From Elusimicrobiota bacterium (GTDB taxonomy: Bacteria > Elusimicrobiota > Elusimicrobia > Elusimicrobiales > UBA9959): 64,000 nt of DNA. Positions 34,366 to 43,453 of the stretch are shown here, piece after piece. The notes beneath the pieces were generated by a model. It had not been told where the DNA came from, did no database searches, and saw only the letters and a list, made by a program, of their open reading frames with translations. The translations under genes were made by a program, and so were the position numbers. Within the stretch, counting starts at the first letter, position 1, and each line of letters opens with the position of its first letter. The DNA lies in contig JAGVVD010000044.1 of NCBI GenBank assembly GCA_019135865.1, positions 62,001 through 126,000 on the forward strand, written 5' to 3'.

Positions 34366-35513
34366 TTACAAAGAGAGGAAACGGCACGAATAACTTGTGC
34401 GACGTCAGCGTTGGTCATCTTGGGGTAAAGGGGAAGACTAAGAGCTTTAGCGTAATACGCCTCCGAAACCGGCAAATCACCCCTTTTAAAACCATACGTT
34501 CTAGCGTAATAAGGGTGCCAATGAACCGGTATATAATGGACCTGGCTACCCACATTTTTTTTGAATAATTCCGAAACAAACTGCTTACGAGAGGAATTAA
34601 GTGCCTTAAAATCTATCTGGACAACGTACAAATGGAAAGCGGAAAAGACATTGGGGCGCTCCAAAGGCGTTTTTAAATGAGGCAGGTCCCTAAAGGCCCT
34701 GTTATACTTCGCGACTATCTCCCTGCGACGCTTAATAAATCTTGAAAGTTTGGAAAGTTGGCTTAACCCAAGAGCTGAATGTATATCCGTGAGCCGGTAA
34801 TTAAACCCAAGATACTGCATTTCATAATACCACGGGTCATCGAAAGGCGAAACAAACTCCCGCGGATTTCTAGTTATGCCCCCGACGCGAAGGACGCGAA
34901 GTCGTTCATATAATTCACGGCTATTGGTGGTTATTGCGCCACCCTCGCCAGAAGTGATAGTTTTGACAGGATGGAAAGAAAAAATGGTCATATCCGACCA
35001 TTTGCACGCACCGACAGGGGTCCCGTCCGCATCCACTGAGCCGATTGCATGCGCAGCATCCTCGATTATTTTGATTTTATCCCCGACCACTTTACGGATA
35101 TCTTTCACAGGCGCAGGTTGTCCGGCAAAATGCACGGGTATTACGACACGGGTCAACCGGGAGAGTTTATTCTTAACGGACTCGGGAGTAACGTTGAAGG
35201 TATCGGGATCAATATCAGCCAGAACTGGCGTAAGACCAGAATAGGCTATTGCGTTTGCGGAAGCCACAAAAGTATTGGTTGAGGTTATTCCCTCGCACCC
35301 CTTCTCAAGATCCAATGCGGCTACTGCGAGATGCAACGCTGCGGTGCCATTAGCAAGAACAACACAGTACTTCGCACCCGTAATTCTACACAGTTGTCTC
35401 TCCAATTGCTCAGCAACAGGCCCCTGGGTGATCAGTTCTCCCTTCAAAACCCGGGAAACAGCCCGGATATCTTTTCCGTCAATCCACTGGCAGCCGTATG
35501 GGATGGTTTTCAT
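34362..35513 (-). CDS. pseC: PseC-like PLP aminotransferase
   Basis: The 383-residue DegT-family protein starts IPYGCQWIDGKDI and has VVLANGTAALHLAV, EGITSTNTFVASANA, IEDAAHAIG and the PLP lysine in FHPVKTITSGEGG. This pattern matches PseC, which aminates C4 of the UDP-4-keto-6-deoxy-altrose intermediate. It heads the run pseC-pseF-pseG-pseI. PseB is not beside it; FnlA at 7979 makes the same keto sugar class. Confidence 0.9.
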   Translation of the reverse strand: MKTIPYGCQWIDGKDIRAVSRVLKGELITQGPVAEQLERQLCRITGAKYCVVLANGTAALHLAVAALDLEKGCEGITSTNTFVASANAIAYSGLTPVLADIDPDTFNVTPESVKNKLSRLTRVVIPVHFAGQPAPVKDIRKVVGDKIKIIEDAAHAIGSVDADGTPVGACKWSDMTIFSFHPVKTITSGEGGAITTNSRELYERLRVLRVGGITRNPREFVSPFDDPWYYEMQYLGFNYRLTDIHSALGLSQLSKLSRFIKRRREIVAKYNRAFRDLPHLKTPLERPNVFSAFHLYVVQIDFKALNSSRKQFVSELFKKNVGSQVHYIPVHWHPYYARTYGFKRGDLPVSEAYYAKALSLPLYPKMTNADVAQVIRAVSSLCK

Positions 35514-35603
35514 ATATATATCCTACATTTTTTGCCTTGCCGCTAAAACCAGACAACCAACCAAGAAGACAAGGAGATTCGCTGTTGACCAGGTTTCCAA
35601 GCC

Positions 35604-36416
35604 CTAAAATATCGAATATGCGCTCCATGTGGAAAGATTTTTCAATTTATCCATATCCACAATATCGGTGTTTTCACGAAATCTGGGCATTCTACCGGTT
35701 AAATCCCTATACGTTATCGCCTGCATGGTCTCACTGGTTCCATCCAGAGTAATCGTGCAAAGCTCCAAATATTGTTTGGCGTAATTTATGAACTCCATAT
35801 TGAATTTCGACTTGTTATCCAGAACCCCCTCCCCCTTTTCGTAAAAATGGAGCGAACGGGACGGGAGATGTGTATAATCCACTCCGACCAAATACGCTTT
35901 CTTAAACCCCATAAAAATAGCCAAAGAAAGCTGAAAATTCAAAGTCCCCTTGTAGGCGTCCTGCCTCTCGGAAAAAGGATTTTTGGCGGTAAACGGAGGA
36001 TTATAAAACCTGCTTACAAAAATGGCGTTAGGATACGACACGACCGGATAATTGGAGAAATTTATAAAAAACGACATTCCCGGTCTTTTTAGTATTTCCT
36101 TGCGGTATTCACGATACAAATAATGTCTCGTGAGCTTTGGTTTGCCGTCAGGTCCGCATGTGTAGTACGGCAAAAAAAAGTATGGCTCGATAATCGTGCT
36201 ATATGGAGCGTTAAGCACTTCGACGTCTTTATGGTAGACCATCATATTGCCCAGAATAGATACTTTGTCAGAAAAGCAATCCAAATCCATCCATTTCAAC
36301 GAAATACCATTACCGAATATATAGCATTCCTCCCCGGCGTGGCGCTGGTACATTTTGTCCAGTTTTGACAACTGATTACGCAGGATGAGCGTAATCGCTT
36401 TTTTAATCAGACTCAT
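35604..36416 (-). CDS. MptE/DUF115-like or GT42-like protein, possible nonulosonate transferase
   Basis: The 270-residue protein has CYIFGNGISLKWMDL near residue 31 and SLAIFMGFKKAYLVGVDYTH near residue 180. A Gly-Asn-Gly start and a hydrophobic helix leading to GxD are shared by the DUF115/MptE-like fold and by family 42 sialyltransferases of Campylobacter. It lies next to pseC and before the ABC flippase, so transfer of the pseudaminic-type sugar is a reasonable guess. No direct evidence of activity is visible. Confidence 0.6.
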   Translation of the reverse strand: MSLIKKAITLILRNQLSKLDKMYQRHAGEECYIFGNGISLKWMDLDCFSDKVSILGNMMVYHKDVEVLNAPYSTIIEPYFFLPYYTCGPDGKPKLTRHYLYREYRKEILKRPGMSFFINFSNYPVVSYPNAIFVSRFYNPPFTAKNPFSERQDAYKGTLNFQLSLAIFMGFKKAYLVGVDYTHLPSRSLHFYEKGEGVLDNKSKFNMEFINYAKQYLELCTITLDGTSETMQAITYRDLTGRMPRFRENTDIVDMDKLKNLSTWSAYSIF

Positions 36417-36450
36417 ATATACCTATTCCGAAGTTAAGCCGTCAGGAACA

Positions 36451-38253
36451 TCAGTCGCGGGGCAGTTTAAGGTGAAGTCTTTCAAAGTTTTCATAAGTAT
36501 CTTGCACCAGAACACGTCCGCCCTCCAACTGGATGATCCTGTCGCAATTTCGGAGCGTGGTAAAACGATGAGCGATCATAAGTATGGTCAGGTCTTTATT
36601 AAGGTTTTCGATAGCTTTCATAACTTCCTTTTCCGTCACGCTATCGAGCGAACTAGTGGCCTCATCGAAGACCAGCACGCTAGCCCTCTTATATAAAGCC
36701 CTGGCTATACCTATACGCTGTCGCTGGCCTCCGCTGAGCCTTATCCCCCGCTCTCCCACCATTGCCTCATATCCCCCTTTCCGGCTTTCTATGAAATCCG
36801 AGATATGGGCATTGGCGGCGGCCTGTTTCACGCGTCCCAGGTCAATTTTATCCGGCGGCACCCCGAAGGCGATATTTTCCGCTATCGTGGCGTCCGACAG
36901 GAAGATCCCCTGTGGGACATGGGCTATGGCCCGCTGCCACGCCCGGCGGTTCGCGGCGGTAACCGGAGCCCCGTCCACCAGTATCCGCCCCGCGGTCGGG
37001 TCGAGCAATGACATAAGGAGGTCAAGAGCAGTGCTCTTACCGCTGCCGGTACTGCCGACAAAACCTATCCTGGCCCCCTTGGGAATGACCAGAGTAAATC
37101 CATCCAGAACAAATTGACCGGCTTCCGCGTACCTAAACCGCACATCCTCGAAGCGGATCTCCTTTTGGAACTCAAAAGGGGCCGGTTCCGGGAGCGTTGC
37201 ATGCTCAGGCAAGGGCTGATCGAGCAAATTGAGAACGTCTACCAAAGAAGAACTACTTCCGGCCACCACGGTCCAATTGCCATAAAGTTGCTGCAGTAAC
37301 GGCAGGAGTCGCTGGGCGCCAAGCGCCAGCGCTGCCATTACCGGGAGGGCCGCCGCCATCCCGCCGGGGCGGCCGTTCAGCATGTAAGCCAGCCCCGCGA
37401 TAAGGACCATCCCTAACGCCTCCATAGCGAACCGGGGGAATTGATTTATAAAAGTATTCTCGCCGTTAGCCTGCTGAAGCTGTCGAATAGCTTTTTCATA
37501 AACCTCTGTGTAAACGACCTGCGCGCCGTCAAGCAGCACGTCCCGTATAGCGCCCAATCCTTCCTGCAGTGCTTTTACCACCTGGGTCTGTTCGCGCGCG
37601 ATACACTTGCCGTTCAACGCCAGGCGGCGGCGGGTCAGCAGAGCTATCAGGCCATACCCGGTCCCAAAGCAGAGCATTGCGGTAAAAGCCACTTTTGGAT
37701 CGATAACCACCAATGTCAAAAGGACGGAAGAAAACAGCAGGAAAGAGGTCGCCACAAAAGCGAAAGAAATAAGGACAGTGGTAGCCGTTGAGACCTTCTG
37801 CGTAATGCCGCTGATGATTTCGCTGCTGTTACGGGCCGCGTGCACGCAGTAAGGCTGGTAAAGAGTGCGACGGTAGACTTCTATACTAAGATCGGTCCCC
37901 GTAGCGTTACCAAGCCGGATACTGACCCAAAGCAGCAGCAGCCGCAGTCCGGCCGCGGCTATGGCGGCAATAGCAAAAGCCGCGGTCAGCGGCAGCACCA
38001 GCCCGGCCGGAGAAGAGATCCCGAGAGTGCCAGTTATCCCGGCGGCGAGTGGGTGGTTAAAGATTGCTTCCGGCTGGGTAAGGATACCAATAAAAGGCAA
38101 AACAGACCCGAGGCTTACAACCTCGGCCACGGAACTTACCAGCGTCAAACCCAGCATCAGAAGGAACTGATACCGCCTGCGCCGGCTGATATGGCGGAAA
38201 AGACGGAACAATAAAGCCGGGAGGCCGCCTTTGGGGCTTGGGTGTTCCGTCAT
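36451..38253 (-). CDS. ABC-type lipid-linked oligosaccharide flippase (PglK/MsbA-like)
   Basis: The 600-residue fused exporter has about six membrane helices in residues 28-330 and a C-terminal ATPase with GSTGSGKSTALDLL (Walker A), LSGGQRQRIG (signature) and VLVFDEATSSLD (Walker B). It resembles PglK of Campylobacter, which flips undecaprenyl-linked oligosaccharide. Its place between a candidate nonulosonate transferase and wzz supports this. A separate Wzx at 45630 implies a second export route. Confidence 0.87.
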   Translation of the reverse strand: MTEHPSPKGGLPALLFRLFRHISRRRRYQFLLMLGLTLVSSVAEVVSLGSVLPFIGILTQPEAIFNHPLAAGITGTLGISSPAGLVLPLTAAFAIAAIAAAGLRLLLLWVSIRLGNATGTDLSIEVYRRTLYQPYCVHAARNSSEIISGITQKVSTATTVLISFAFVATSFLLFSSVLLTLVVIDPKVAFTAMLCFGTGYGLIALLTRRRLALNGKCIAREQTQVVKALQEGLGAIRDVLLDGAQVVYTEVYEKAIRQLQQANGENTFINQFPRFAMEALGMVLIAGLAYMLNGRPGGMAAALPVMAALALGAQRLLPLLQQLYGNWTVVAGSSSSLVDVLNLLDQPLPEHATLPEPAPFEFQKEIRFEDVRFRYAEAGQFVLDGFTLVIPKGARIGFVGSTGSGKSTALDLLMSLLDPTAGRILVDGAPVTAANRRAWQRAIAHVPQGIFLSDATIAENIAFGVPPDKIDLGRVKQAAANAHISDFIESRKGGYEAMVGERGIRLSGGQRQRIGIARALYKRASVLVFDEATSSLDSVTEKEVMKAIENLNKDLTILMIAHRFTTLRNCDRIIQLEGGRVLVQDTYENFERLHLKLPRD

Positions 38254-38283
38254 ATAGTCAGCCTAACATCGCGTTCAATACAT

Positions 38284-39093
38284 CTACAGATTCTTATGCG
38301 TTGCCACACGGGAATGCACAAACGCCCCGGCGATTCCGAGAAAAAGTCCCAGAAACCCCGCAAGAGCCGACCAAGAGCGCTTTCTGGGATATACTGGCGC
38401 ATCTTCCGAACTCATCTTTCGCAAGTTTGTCGGAGAAATGGCGTCAAAATCCTGCCTTAATATTTCCGCCCTGTTCTCCATTGTTCCCATTATATACAAG
38501 GACATTGCCTCGCCCTGAACGGAATCGACAGAAGAGGAATTTTTAAATTTTCCGTTTATCCAACTGAGGCGCCTTAACCTTCCCTCTAGCACATCCAGTT
38601 TCTTTGCCAAGCTATCTTTGGAGCCTGAAATAATAGGGGCATGCGCCCCCTCAATTGTCTTATATGCCGCAGTTAACACCTGAGAAGTTGATTCCTTTGA
38701 AAATCCCCGGACTGTTATCCCGATTAGGCCGGAGGAATTTATCTGCCGGGCGCTAAAGGATTTCCGGAACAGGGCTTCCTCCCGATCGGACAGTCTCCCC
38801 CCCATGTTTTTCATAAAAAGGTCGGCGAACTCCGCAGAAGCCAACCTGGCGACCGCCTCCGCGGGGGGCTCGGCATATTCCGACTTTGAAATTTTCCCGA
38901 TCTGTACTTCAGCAAAGGCTTCCCATTGCGGCGGGACCAGACTGAACAAAGCATTCCCCAGAAAAAAACCCAGAACAGGAGTGATGATAAACCAATATCG
39001 GTATTTTACCGCAAACGGTTTAATCTCCTTCCATATCTCCGCAAAATCAAGCGCGCCGTCTTCCATATCTTCTCCGGAAAATTCAGCTTTCAT
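38284..39093 (-). CDS. wzz: Wzz-like chain-length determinant
   Basis: The 269-residue inner-membrane protein has two helices, WFIITPVLGFFLGNALF near the start and SALAGFLGLFLGIAGAF near the end, with a long periplasmic segment between, the layout of Wzz/polysaccharide co-polymerases. It would set glycan length together with Wzy. It is shorter than typical Wzz (~320-350). A run of seven G lies near residues 94-97. Confidence 0.8.
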   Translation of the reverse strand: MKAEFSGEDMEDGALDFAEIWKEIKPFAVKYRYWFIITPVLGFFLGNALFSLVPPQWEAFAEVQIGKISKSEYAEPPAEAVARLASAEFADLFMKNMGGRLSDREEALFRKSFSARQINSSGLIGITVRGFSKESTSQVLTAAYKTIEGAHAPIISGSKDSLAKKLDVLEGRLRRLSWINGKFKNSSSVDSVQGEAMSLYIMGTMENRAEILRQDFDAISPTNLRKMSSEDAPVYPRKRSWSALAGFLGLFLGIAGAFVHSRVATHKNL

Positions 39094-39312
39094 GTGTGTT
39101 TACCCCGACATTGATTGGCAATAATCTTTTATTTTACAACATTAAATGTGAATACGCTGACTTTCCATCAAATTCAGGATTCATGAACTGCCCCCCCGTA
39201 CAAACCAGGTAATAACTTGTATTTTACAATATTAATTATTAACGCGGAGTGCAGGCCCGGAAGACACGGCAGCGGACAGACATCGGACCCGAGTTGAGGG
39301 GACATTTCGGAG
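39094..39312. promoter_or_regulatory. AT-rich gap upstream of wzz with a 16-base direct repeat
   Basis: TATTTTACAACATTAA at 39130-39145 recurs as TATTTTACAATATTAA at 39220-39235, matching at 15 of 16 bases with a spacing of exactly 90 bp. Seven C occur at 39191-39197. On the minus strand the repeat reads TTAATrTTGTAAAATA, which could hold a -10 for wzz. No gene is visible in this stretch. Confidence 0.35.
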
Positions 39313-40695
39313 TTAATTTCCGCGGTGAGAGGCGAGAGTTGATCCGCGATAGGAAGCGCGTAATACAAAAATAGCGTATGCCGCGTATATGGATATGAGC
39401 GGATAAAAACTATCTCGCAAACGGCCGATGTACGGCGCTACATAAGCGAACATGCAAAGAAATAATACGAAGGGGCAGATTAAAAACCAATGACTTCCGA
39501 ATTCCCCTTTTAAAGACTTATACATCCCGTACAGTGAAAACAAGATCACGATCTGGTTAAAAAAAGAGCCCCAGATAAGTATATACCCATACTCGGAAAA
39601 CAGGACAAATTTATCCAATGTAAAGAACGGGGTAAACAGCAACTTTATAAACGCCAGAGGATAGGGGAAAATTAAGTTTATCGGGGTAACATCCGGGTAA
39701 CTGGTATAATTCGCGCGGTAATGCCGGAGTATTTCAAACAATTTAGCCAACAAGCCTTGGCGATCAATATGCCCCCCGACCACCATGTCCGCATATTTAC
39801 CGACGATGAGATATAACCCGCACGCCAAAAGGATAAAAACTACGGCAAAATATTTTTTATATCCAGGTTCAGCCTTTACCAGCACAAGAGGGATCAGCGC
39901 TGCCATGAAAAAGAAAAACAAATAAAACCTTTCATTTATTATCGCCGCCAGGGAAACACCCAACAGTACCCAGTACCTCCAATTGCCTGGTTTCAAAAAC
40001 AGTTTCAGAGCGGACAACATTATAACCGAAATTATCAGTTGCACCACGGCTTCTTTATAGAAAGCAGTTGTATAATACAGGATGGTTGGCGAAAAAACAT
40101 AAACTAGCGCGCCTATAACGCCGACTTTACGGTTGAACATCGTCTTAGCCAGCCGAAAAAGGACCGCGATGGTAAGCAGTTTTGCCACCATCAGTGCCAG
40201 AAAACTGGCCAAGGGGGTCTTTCCCATCACGCTAAAAAAGAGCCCCACATAAGCCTGGGTCAGGAAAACCATACTAAAAGGAACATTACCTATAGATACC
40301 AGAGCCTCTTTACCGTGCAGGTAATTAGCCACATTAACGGCGCCTGGAATATGCACGGCGTTGGCATCGGTGATCCACAAAGCGGCCTCTGGGTTGCCTG
40401 CCAGATAAAAACCGGAAATAAGCGCAAGATGGACAACTGCGGCATAGAGGACGGGCAAACCGTATGTGCAGCCCGGGGCGTCTTCGGGTTCGCGCATCAC
40501 TTTGGCTAGATTAGCGATGAAAACGCAGAAGAAAACCGCAAGGAACAATATCGTTATAAGGCTATGGAAGCTTTTGGGGGCCGCAAGGATACCGTAAGCG
40601 TACAAACAGGCCGAAACAGAAAGCGCGATCACCGACACCAGAAAGGTTTTTTCGTTTAAATATGAGGAGAAAATAGAGTTTTTACCTGTTCCCAT
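39313..40695 (-). CDS. Polytopic membrane protein, GT-C/Wzy-like (intact paralogue)
   Basis: The 460-residue protein has about 11-12 helices. An early periplasmic loop carries DANAVHIPGAVNVANYL, later FSPTILYYTTAFYKEAVVQL, and a late GRLRDSFYPLI. An acidic first loop and a Gly-Arg-x-Arg segment before the last helix are seen in GT-C glycosyltransferases and in some Wzy polymerases. The long frame to 40965 would run into the upstream gene, so ATG 40695 is used. It is closely related along its length to the broken copy directly upstream, so the two arose by tandem duplication. Confidence 0.72.
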   Translation of the reverse strand: MGTGKNSIFSSYLNEKTFLVSVIALSVSACLYAYGILAAPKSFHSLITILFLAVFFCVFIANLAKVMREPEDAPGCTYGLPVLYAAVVHLALISGFYLAGNPEAALWITDANAVHIPGAVNVANYLHGKEALVSIGNVPFSMVFLTQAYVGLFFSVMGKTPLASFLALMVAKLLTIAVLFRLAKTMFNRKVGVIGALVYVFSPTILYYTTAFYKEAVVQLIISVIMLSALKLFLKPGNWRYWVLLGVSLAAIINERFYLFFFFMAALIPLVLVKAEPGYKKYFAVVFILLACGLYLIVGKYADMVVGGHIDRQGLLAKLFEILRHYRANYTSYPDVTPINLIFPYPLAFIKLLFTPFFTLDKFVLFSEYGYILIWGSFFNQIVILFSLYGMYKSLKGEFGSHWFLICPFVLFLCMFAYVAPYIGRLRDSFYPLISIYAAYAIFVLRASYRGSTLASHRGN

Positions 40696-40873
40696 GGTTA
40701 ACAGCCGGTTTAAGATTATTTTAGCAAAATAATATCTACCGCTTTTAACACGGGGAAGACAAAACTGCCACAGGAGAACCGCAGGCCCTGTAAACCGAGG
40801 CGGCAAAGGGACTCTGAACCGGCGCAGAGTCTTTTTTCCTCCGCAATCCGTGCAAGCAGAGCCTGATCGACAG
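40696..40873. other. Gap between tandem paralogues with an orphan plus-strand terminator-like hairpin
   Basis: GACTCTG (40810-40816), an 8-base loop and CAGAGTC (40825-40831) are followed by six T (40832-40837) on the plus strand. This is a standard intrinsic terminator shape, yet no plus-strand gene lies upstream. On the minus strand the hairpin is followed by CCCTTTGCC, not a T run. No gene is seen in the gap. Confidence 0.5.
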
Positions 40874-42251
40874 CTAATCGTAATTACCAAACACAACGGG
40901 GACTTTCGATCCTGATCTGCGCATTCGCCATGCACAATAAACCGACGTGGCGGCATATGCGGCATAGACTACTATTATTGGGTAAAAGCCGTCCCTGAGC
41001 CTGCCGCTATATGGGGCCAGATATGCATAAAGTCCGATAAAAAACACAAAAGGAAGTATCAGGAACCAATTACGCTCAAAGGAAATCCGCAAAGCTCCAA
41101 ACATGCCATAAAGGGAAAACAAAATAACCGCTTGGTTAAAAAAAGATGCCCAGATAAGGATATACCCGTAATCGGAAAAAAGAGTAAATTTATTGAGAGT
41201 AAAATAAGGAGTAAACAATATTTTCACTGCCAGCAAGGGATAGGGGAGAGTCCAATTTAAAGGTGAAACATCAGGATAGCGAAGGAACCAGCGCCGATAG
41301 TTTTTAAATATGTCAATAACCGGTGTGGTATCCCCTTTTACCAGCAATTCATATGCTTGTTGACCAATGGCAAAACCTACCAACACCAATAAAACAAAAG
41401 CTATTATGCCCTGGGTTTTATTGGCAAATTTTTTCCTTATGATCACAAGAGGGATGAAGGCAGCTATATAAAAGAAGAACATGTAAAAACGTTCGTTCAG
41501 GATAGCCGCTAAAGACAAAAACAACAACATCCAATACCGTACCCCCCCAGGATTCAGAAATACTTTAAAAACAGATAACAGGATAATAGCGGTAAGTAAC
41601 TGCACTACAGTTTCTTTATAAAAGACCGTAGTATAATAAAGTATTGTGGGAGAAAAGACATAAATCAACGCCCCTATAGCTCCAATCCGCGCATTTATCA
41701 TTGTCTTTCCCAAATGGAAGGTCACAAAGACCGTCAATAGCTTGGCAACCATAAGCGCCATAGAACTGGAAAAAGGGTTAACGCCGCAAAAGAGGAACAT
41801 TGTGCCGGTGAGAAACTGCGTAAGATACCCCCCCCAAAGGAACTCCTATCGAAGAAAGAGCCTCTTTCCCCTGCATAAAATTCATTATATTGACAGCACC
41901 GGGAATATGCAGGTCATATGAATCCTTAACCCACAACGCAATCTCAGGGCGGCCAGAAAGATAGAATCCGAGTATCAGGGCCAGGTGGAGCGTTAAAGCG
42001 TAAAGAAGCAGGTGTGTAAGAACTCCGGGCCGGCCCCCGGCACCGTAGTTCACGGTCTTCACAAAGTTTATGGCAAAAACACAAGCAAGCGCTATGAGAA
42101 ACGCGATAGTGATCAAGCTGTGAAAAGTCCTTGGAGCCGCCAGTATGCCGTAGGCGTACAGACAGGCGGAAACGGCGAGGACGGCCGTGGAGTACAGGAA
42201 GTTTTTGTCCGACAGGTATCCAACAAGTTTTGACATAAAGCCTATCCGCAT
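40874..42251 (-). pseudogene. Frameshifted paralogue of the membrane protein at 39313 (possibly phase-off)
   Basis: Two frames together encode a relative of the intact copy. The 5' part runs from ATG 42251 through YDLHIPGAVNIMNFM and GKEALSSIGVPLGG; the frame then shifts and continues with YLTQFLTGTMFLF, MALMVAKLLTVF and FSPTILYYTTVFYKETVVQL to 40874. The switch point is the run of eight G at plus 41828-41835; seven G would restore one 458-residue frame, close to the 460 of its paralogue. The length of 1,378 bases is one more than a multiple of three, as expected. It is either phase variation in the off state, recent decay, or a sequencing error. Confidence 0.85.
41828..41835. repeat. Homopolymer tract: eight C on plus (eight G coding) at a frameshift
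   Basis: The run separates the two frames of the split membrane-protein gene. One fewer base joins them. This is the only long run in the window that sits exactly at a reading-frame break. Confidence 0.85.
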
Positions 42252-42255
42252 AAGT

Positions 42256-43449
42256 TTACACCGGGGAAGACTGAAAACTGCGGACCAGGGTTTCGGCCCG
42301 GTGGAAAGTGGTATGCCGCGCGTAGACTTCCTCCAGCGCCAGCAATGCCCTCCGTTCACCCTCCGCCGGGTCAGCCAGGATGCGGCGGTAAAGCCGTGCG
42401 TATTCTTCCGGAGTGGATGCACTGAACACAGCCTCCCTACTGAACCGTTCAAACAACAACTTGGGGTTGTCTATCAGTTGCGGGATGCCGCAGGCCGCCA
42501 GAATATAGGTTCTTTCATTAAGCTCGGAGGCCCACCTTAAGCTGTCAGCGATATGCAGGTTAAGGCCGATCTTCGCGCGCGCGTACAGGAAGCGGTGAAC
42601 CTCACGCGGCGCGTAGTGACTTATACGGTGCCAGCCCGGCCCGTCTATAAAACCAGCGTTGTGGAACACTATTCCCGGCAGCCATTTAAAATACTGCTCG
42701 TGTTTATCCACGTTAGAGGACGCCAGAAAAATATAATCCAGGTCCCTTACCGGGGTGTGGACAGGGTAGTAAAACAGCGGGTTCGCCCCGAACTCTATAC
42801 TGACTATCTTGTGCCCGCGCTCGAAGTACGGGGTGTACTCTTTCCGTTCCCGGTAATACTCACCGGTACGGAAGCCGAAATAAAAATCTATTTTGTGCTC
42901 CGCCCCCCACTCCAGGCGGTCGGCCAGAGTGCGGTCCCCCTGCAGGTCAACCGAAGCCGTCAGGCCCACGGCCAAAGGATGGCTCTTTTTATATCCTGCT
43001 ACCTGGTCCCAGTCTATCCGGTCCAGGTATAAAAGGTGGTCGCTCGTCATCAGGTGCGTAGGGGAAAAAGAGGAGAAGACCTCGTTGAAATTATCGGCCC
43101 AGTAGAGTTTTTTTACCGGCACACCAATATACTCAAGACTATCTGCCAGGTTACTGAATAGGGAAAATCCTCCGGGAGCGACATGCTTTGGCGGGATATG
43201 TATCATTAACCGCAGGCCGGGAACGGACTTATACTTATCCTTGAATTCCCGGAGCACCCGGGCCCGCAATTCGTTGCCCCGTGCCACTATTTCCCCGCCG
43301 ATCGGGGTATCGGCTTGGTGCCGAGCCCATTCCAGCATTTTGCCGTGGGTTCTCCAGGTGCGCGGGTCTATCTTCATCACAAAAGCGATAAATTTCAATT
43401 CCTGCGCTATTCTTTTCAGCAGGCGTAACATTTTACGGATCAGCCCCAT
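42256..43449 (-). CDS. CgeB-like glycosyltransferase
   Basis: The 397-residue protein shows SIEFGANPLFYYP, YIFLASSNVDKHEQYF and, near the end, IGLNLHIAD with ELNERTYILAACGIPQLIDN and TPEEYARLYRRILAD. This order is that of the CgeB/Glyco_trans_1_2 branch of GT-B enzymes. ATG 43449 is preferred; ATG 43482 would overlap the upstream gene by 29 bases with no ribosome site. Donor and acceptor are unknown. Confidence 0.75.
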   Translation of the reverse strand: MGLIRKMLRLLKRIAQELKFIAFVMKIDPRTWRTHGKMLEWARHQADTPIGGEIVARGNELRARVLREFKDKYKSVPGLRLMIHIPPKHVAPGGFSLFSNLADSLEYIGVPVKKLYWADNFNEVFSSFSPTHLMTSDHLLYLDRIDWDQVAGYKKSHPLAVGLTASVDLQGDRTLADRLEWGAEHKIDFYFGFRTGEYYRERKEYTPYFERGHKIVSIEFGANPLFYYPVHTPVRDLDYIFLASSNVDKHEQYFKWLPGIVFHNAGFIDGPGWHRISHYAPREVHRFLYARAKIGLNLHIADSLRWASELNERTYILAACGIPQLIDNPKLLFERFSREAVFSASTPEEYARLYRRILADPAEGERRALLALEEVYARHTTFHRAETLVRSFQSSPV

Positions 43450-43453
43450 AAAG

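Noticed and set aside
39174-39368. A 64-residue frame in the wzz-upstream gap
   Set aside because: It overlaps the 3' end of the membrane-protein gene, has no ribosome site and no recognisable features.
40725-40740. GCGGTAG, resembling the core of an ops/JUMPstart element, on the minus strand before 40695
   Set aside because: Only seven bases match and the flanks differ; such a match is expected by chance in 64 kb.
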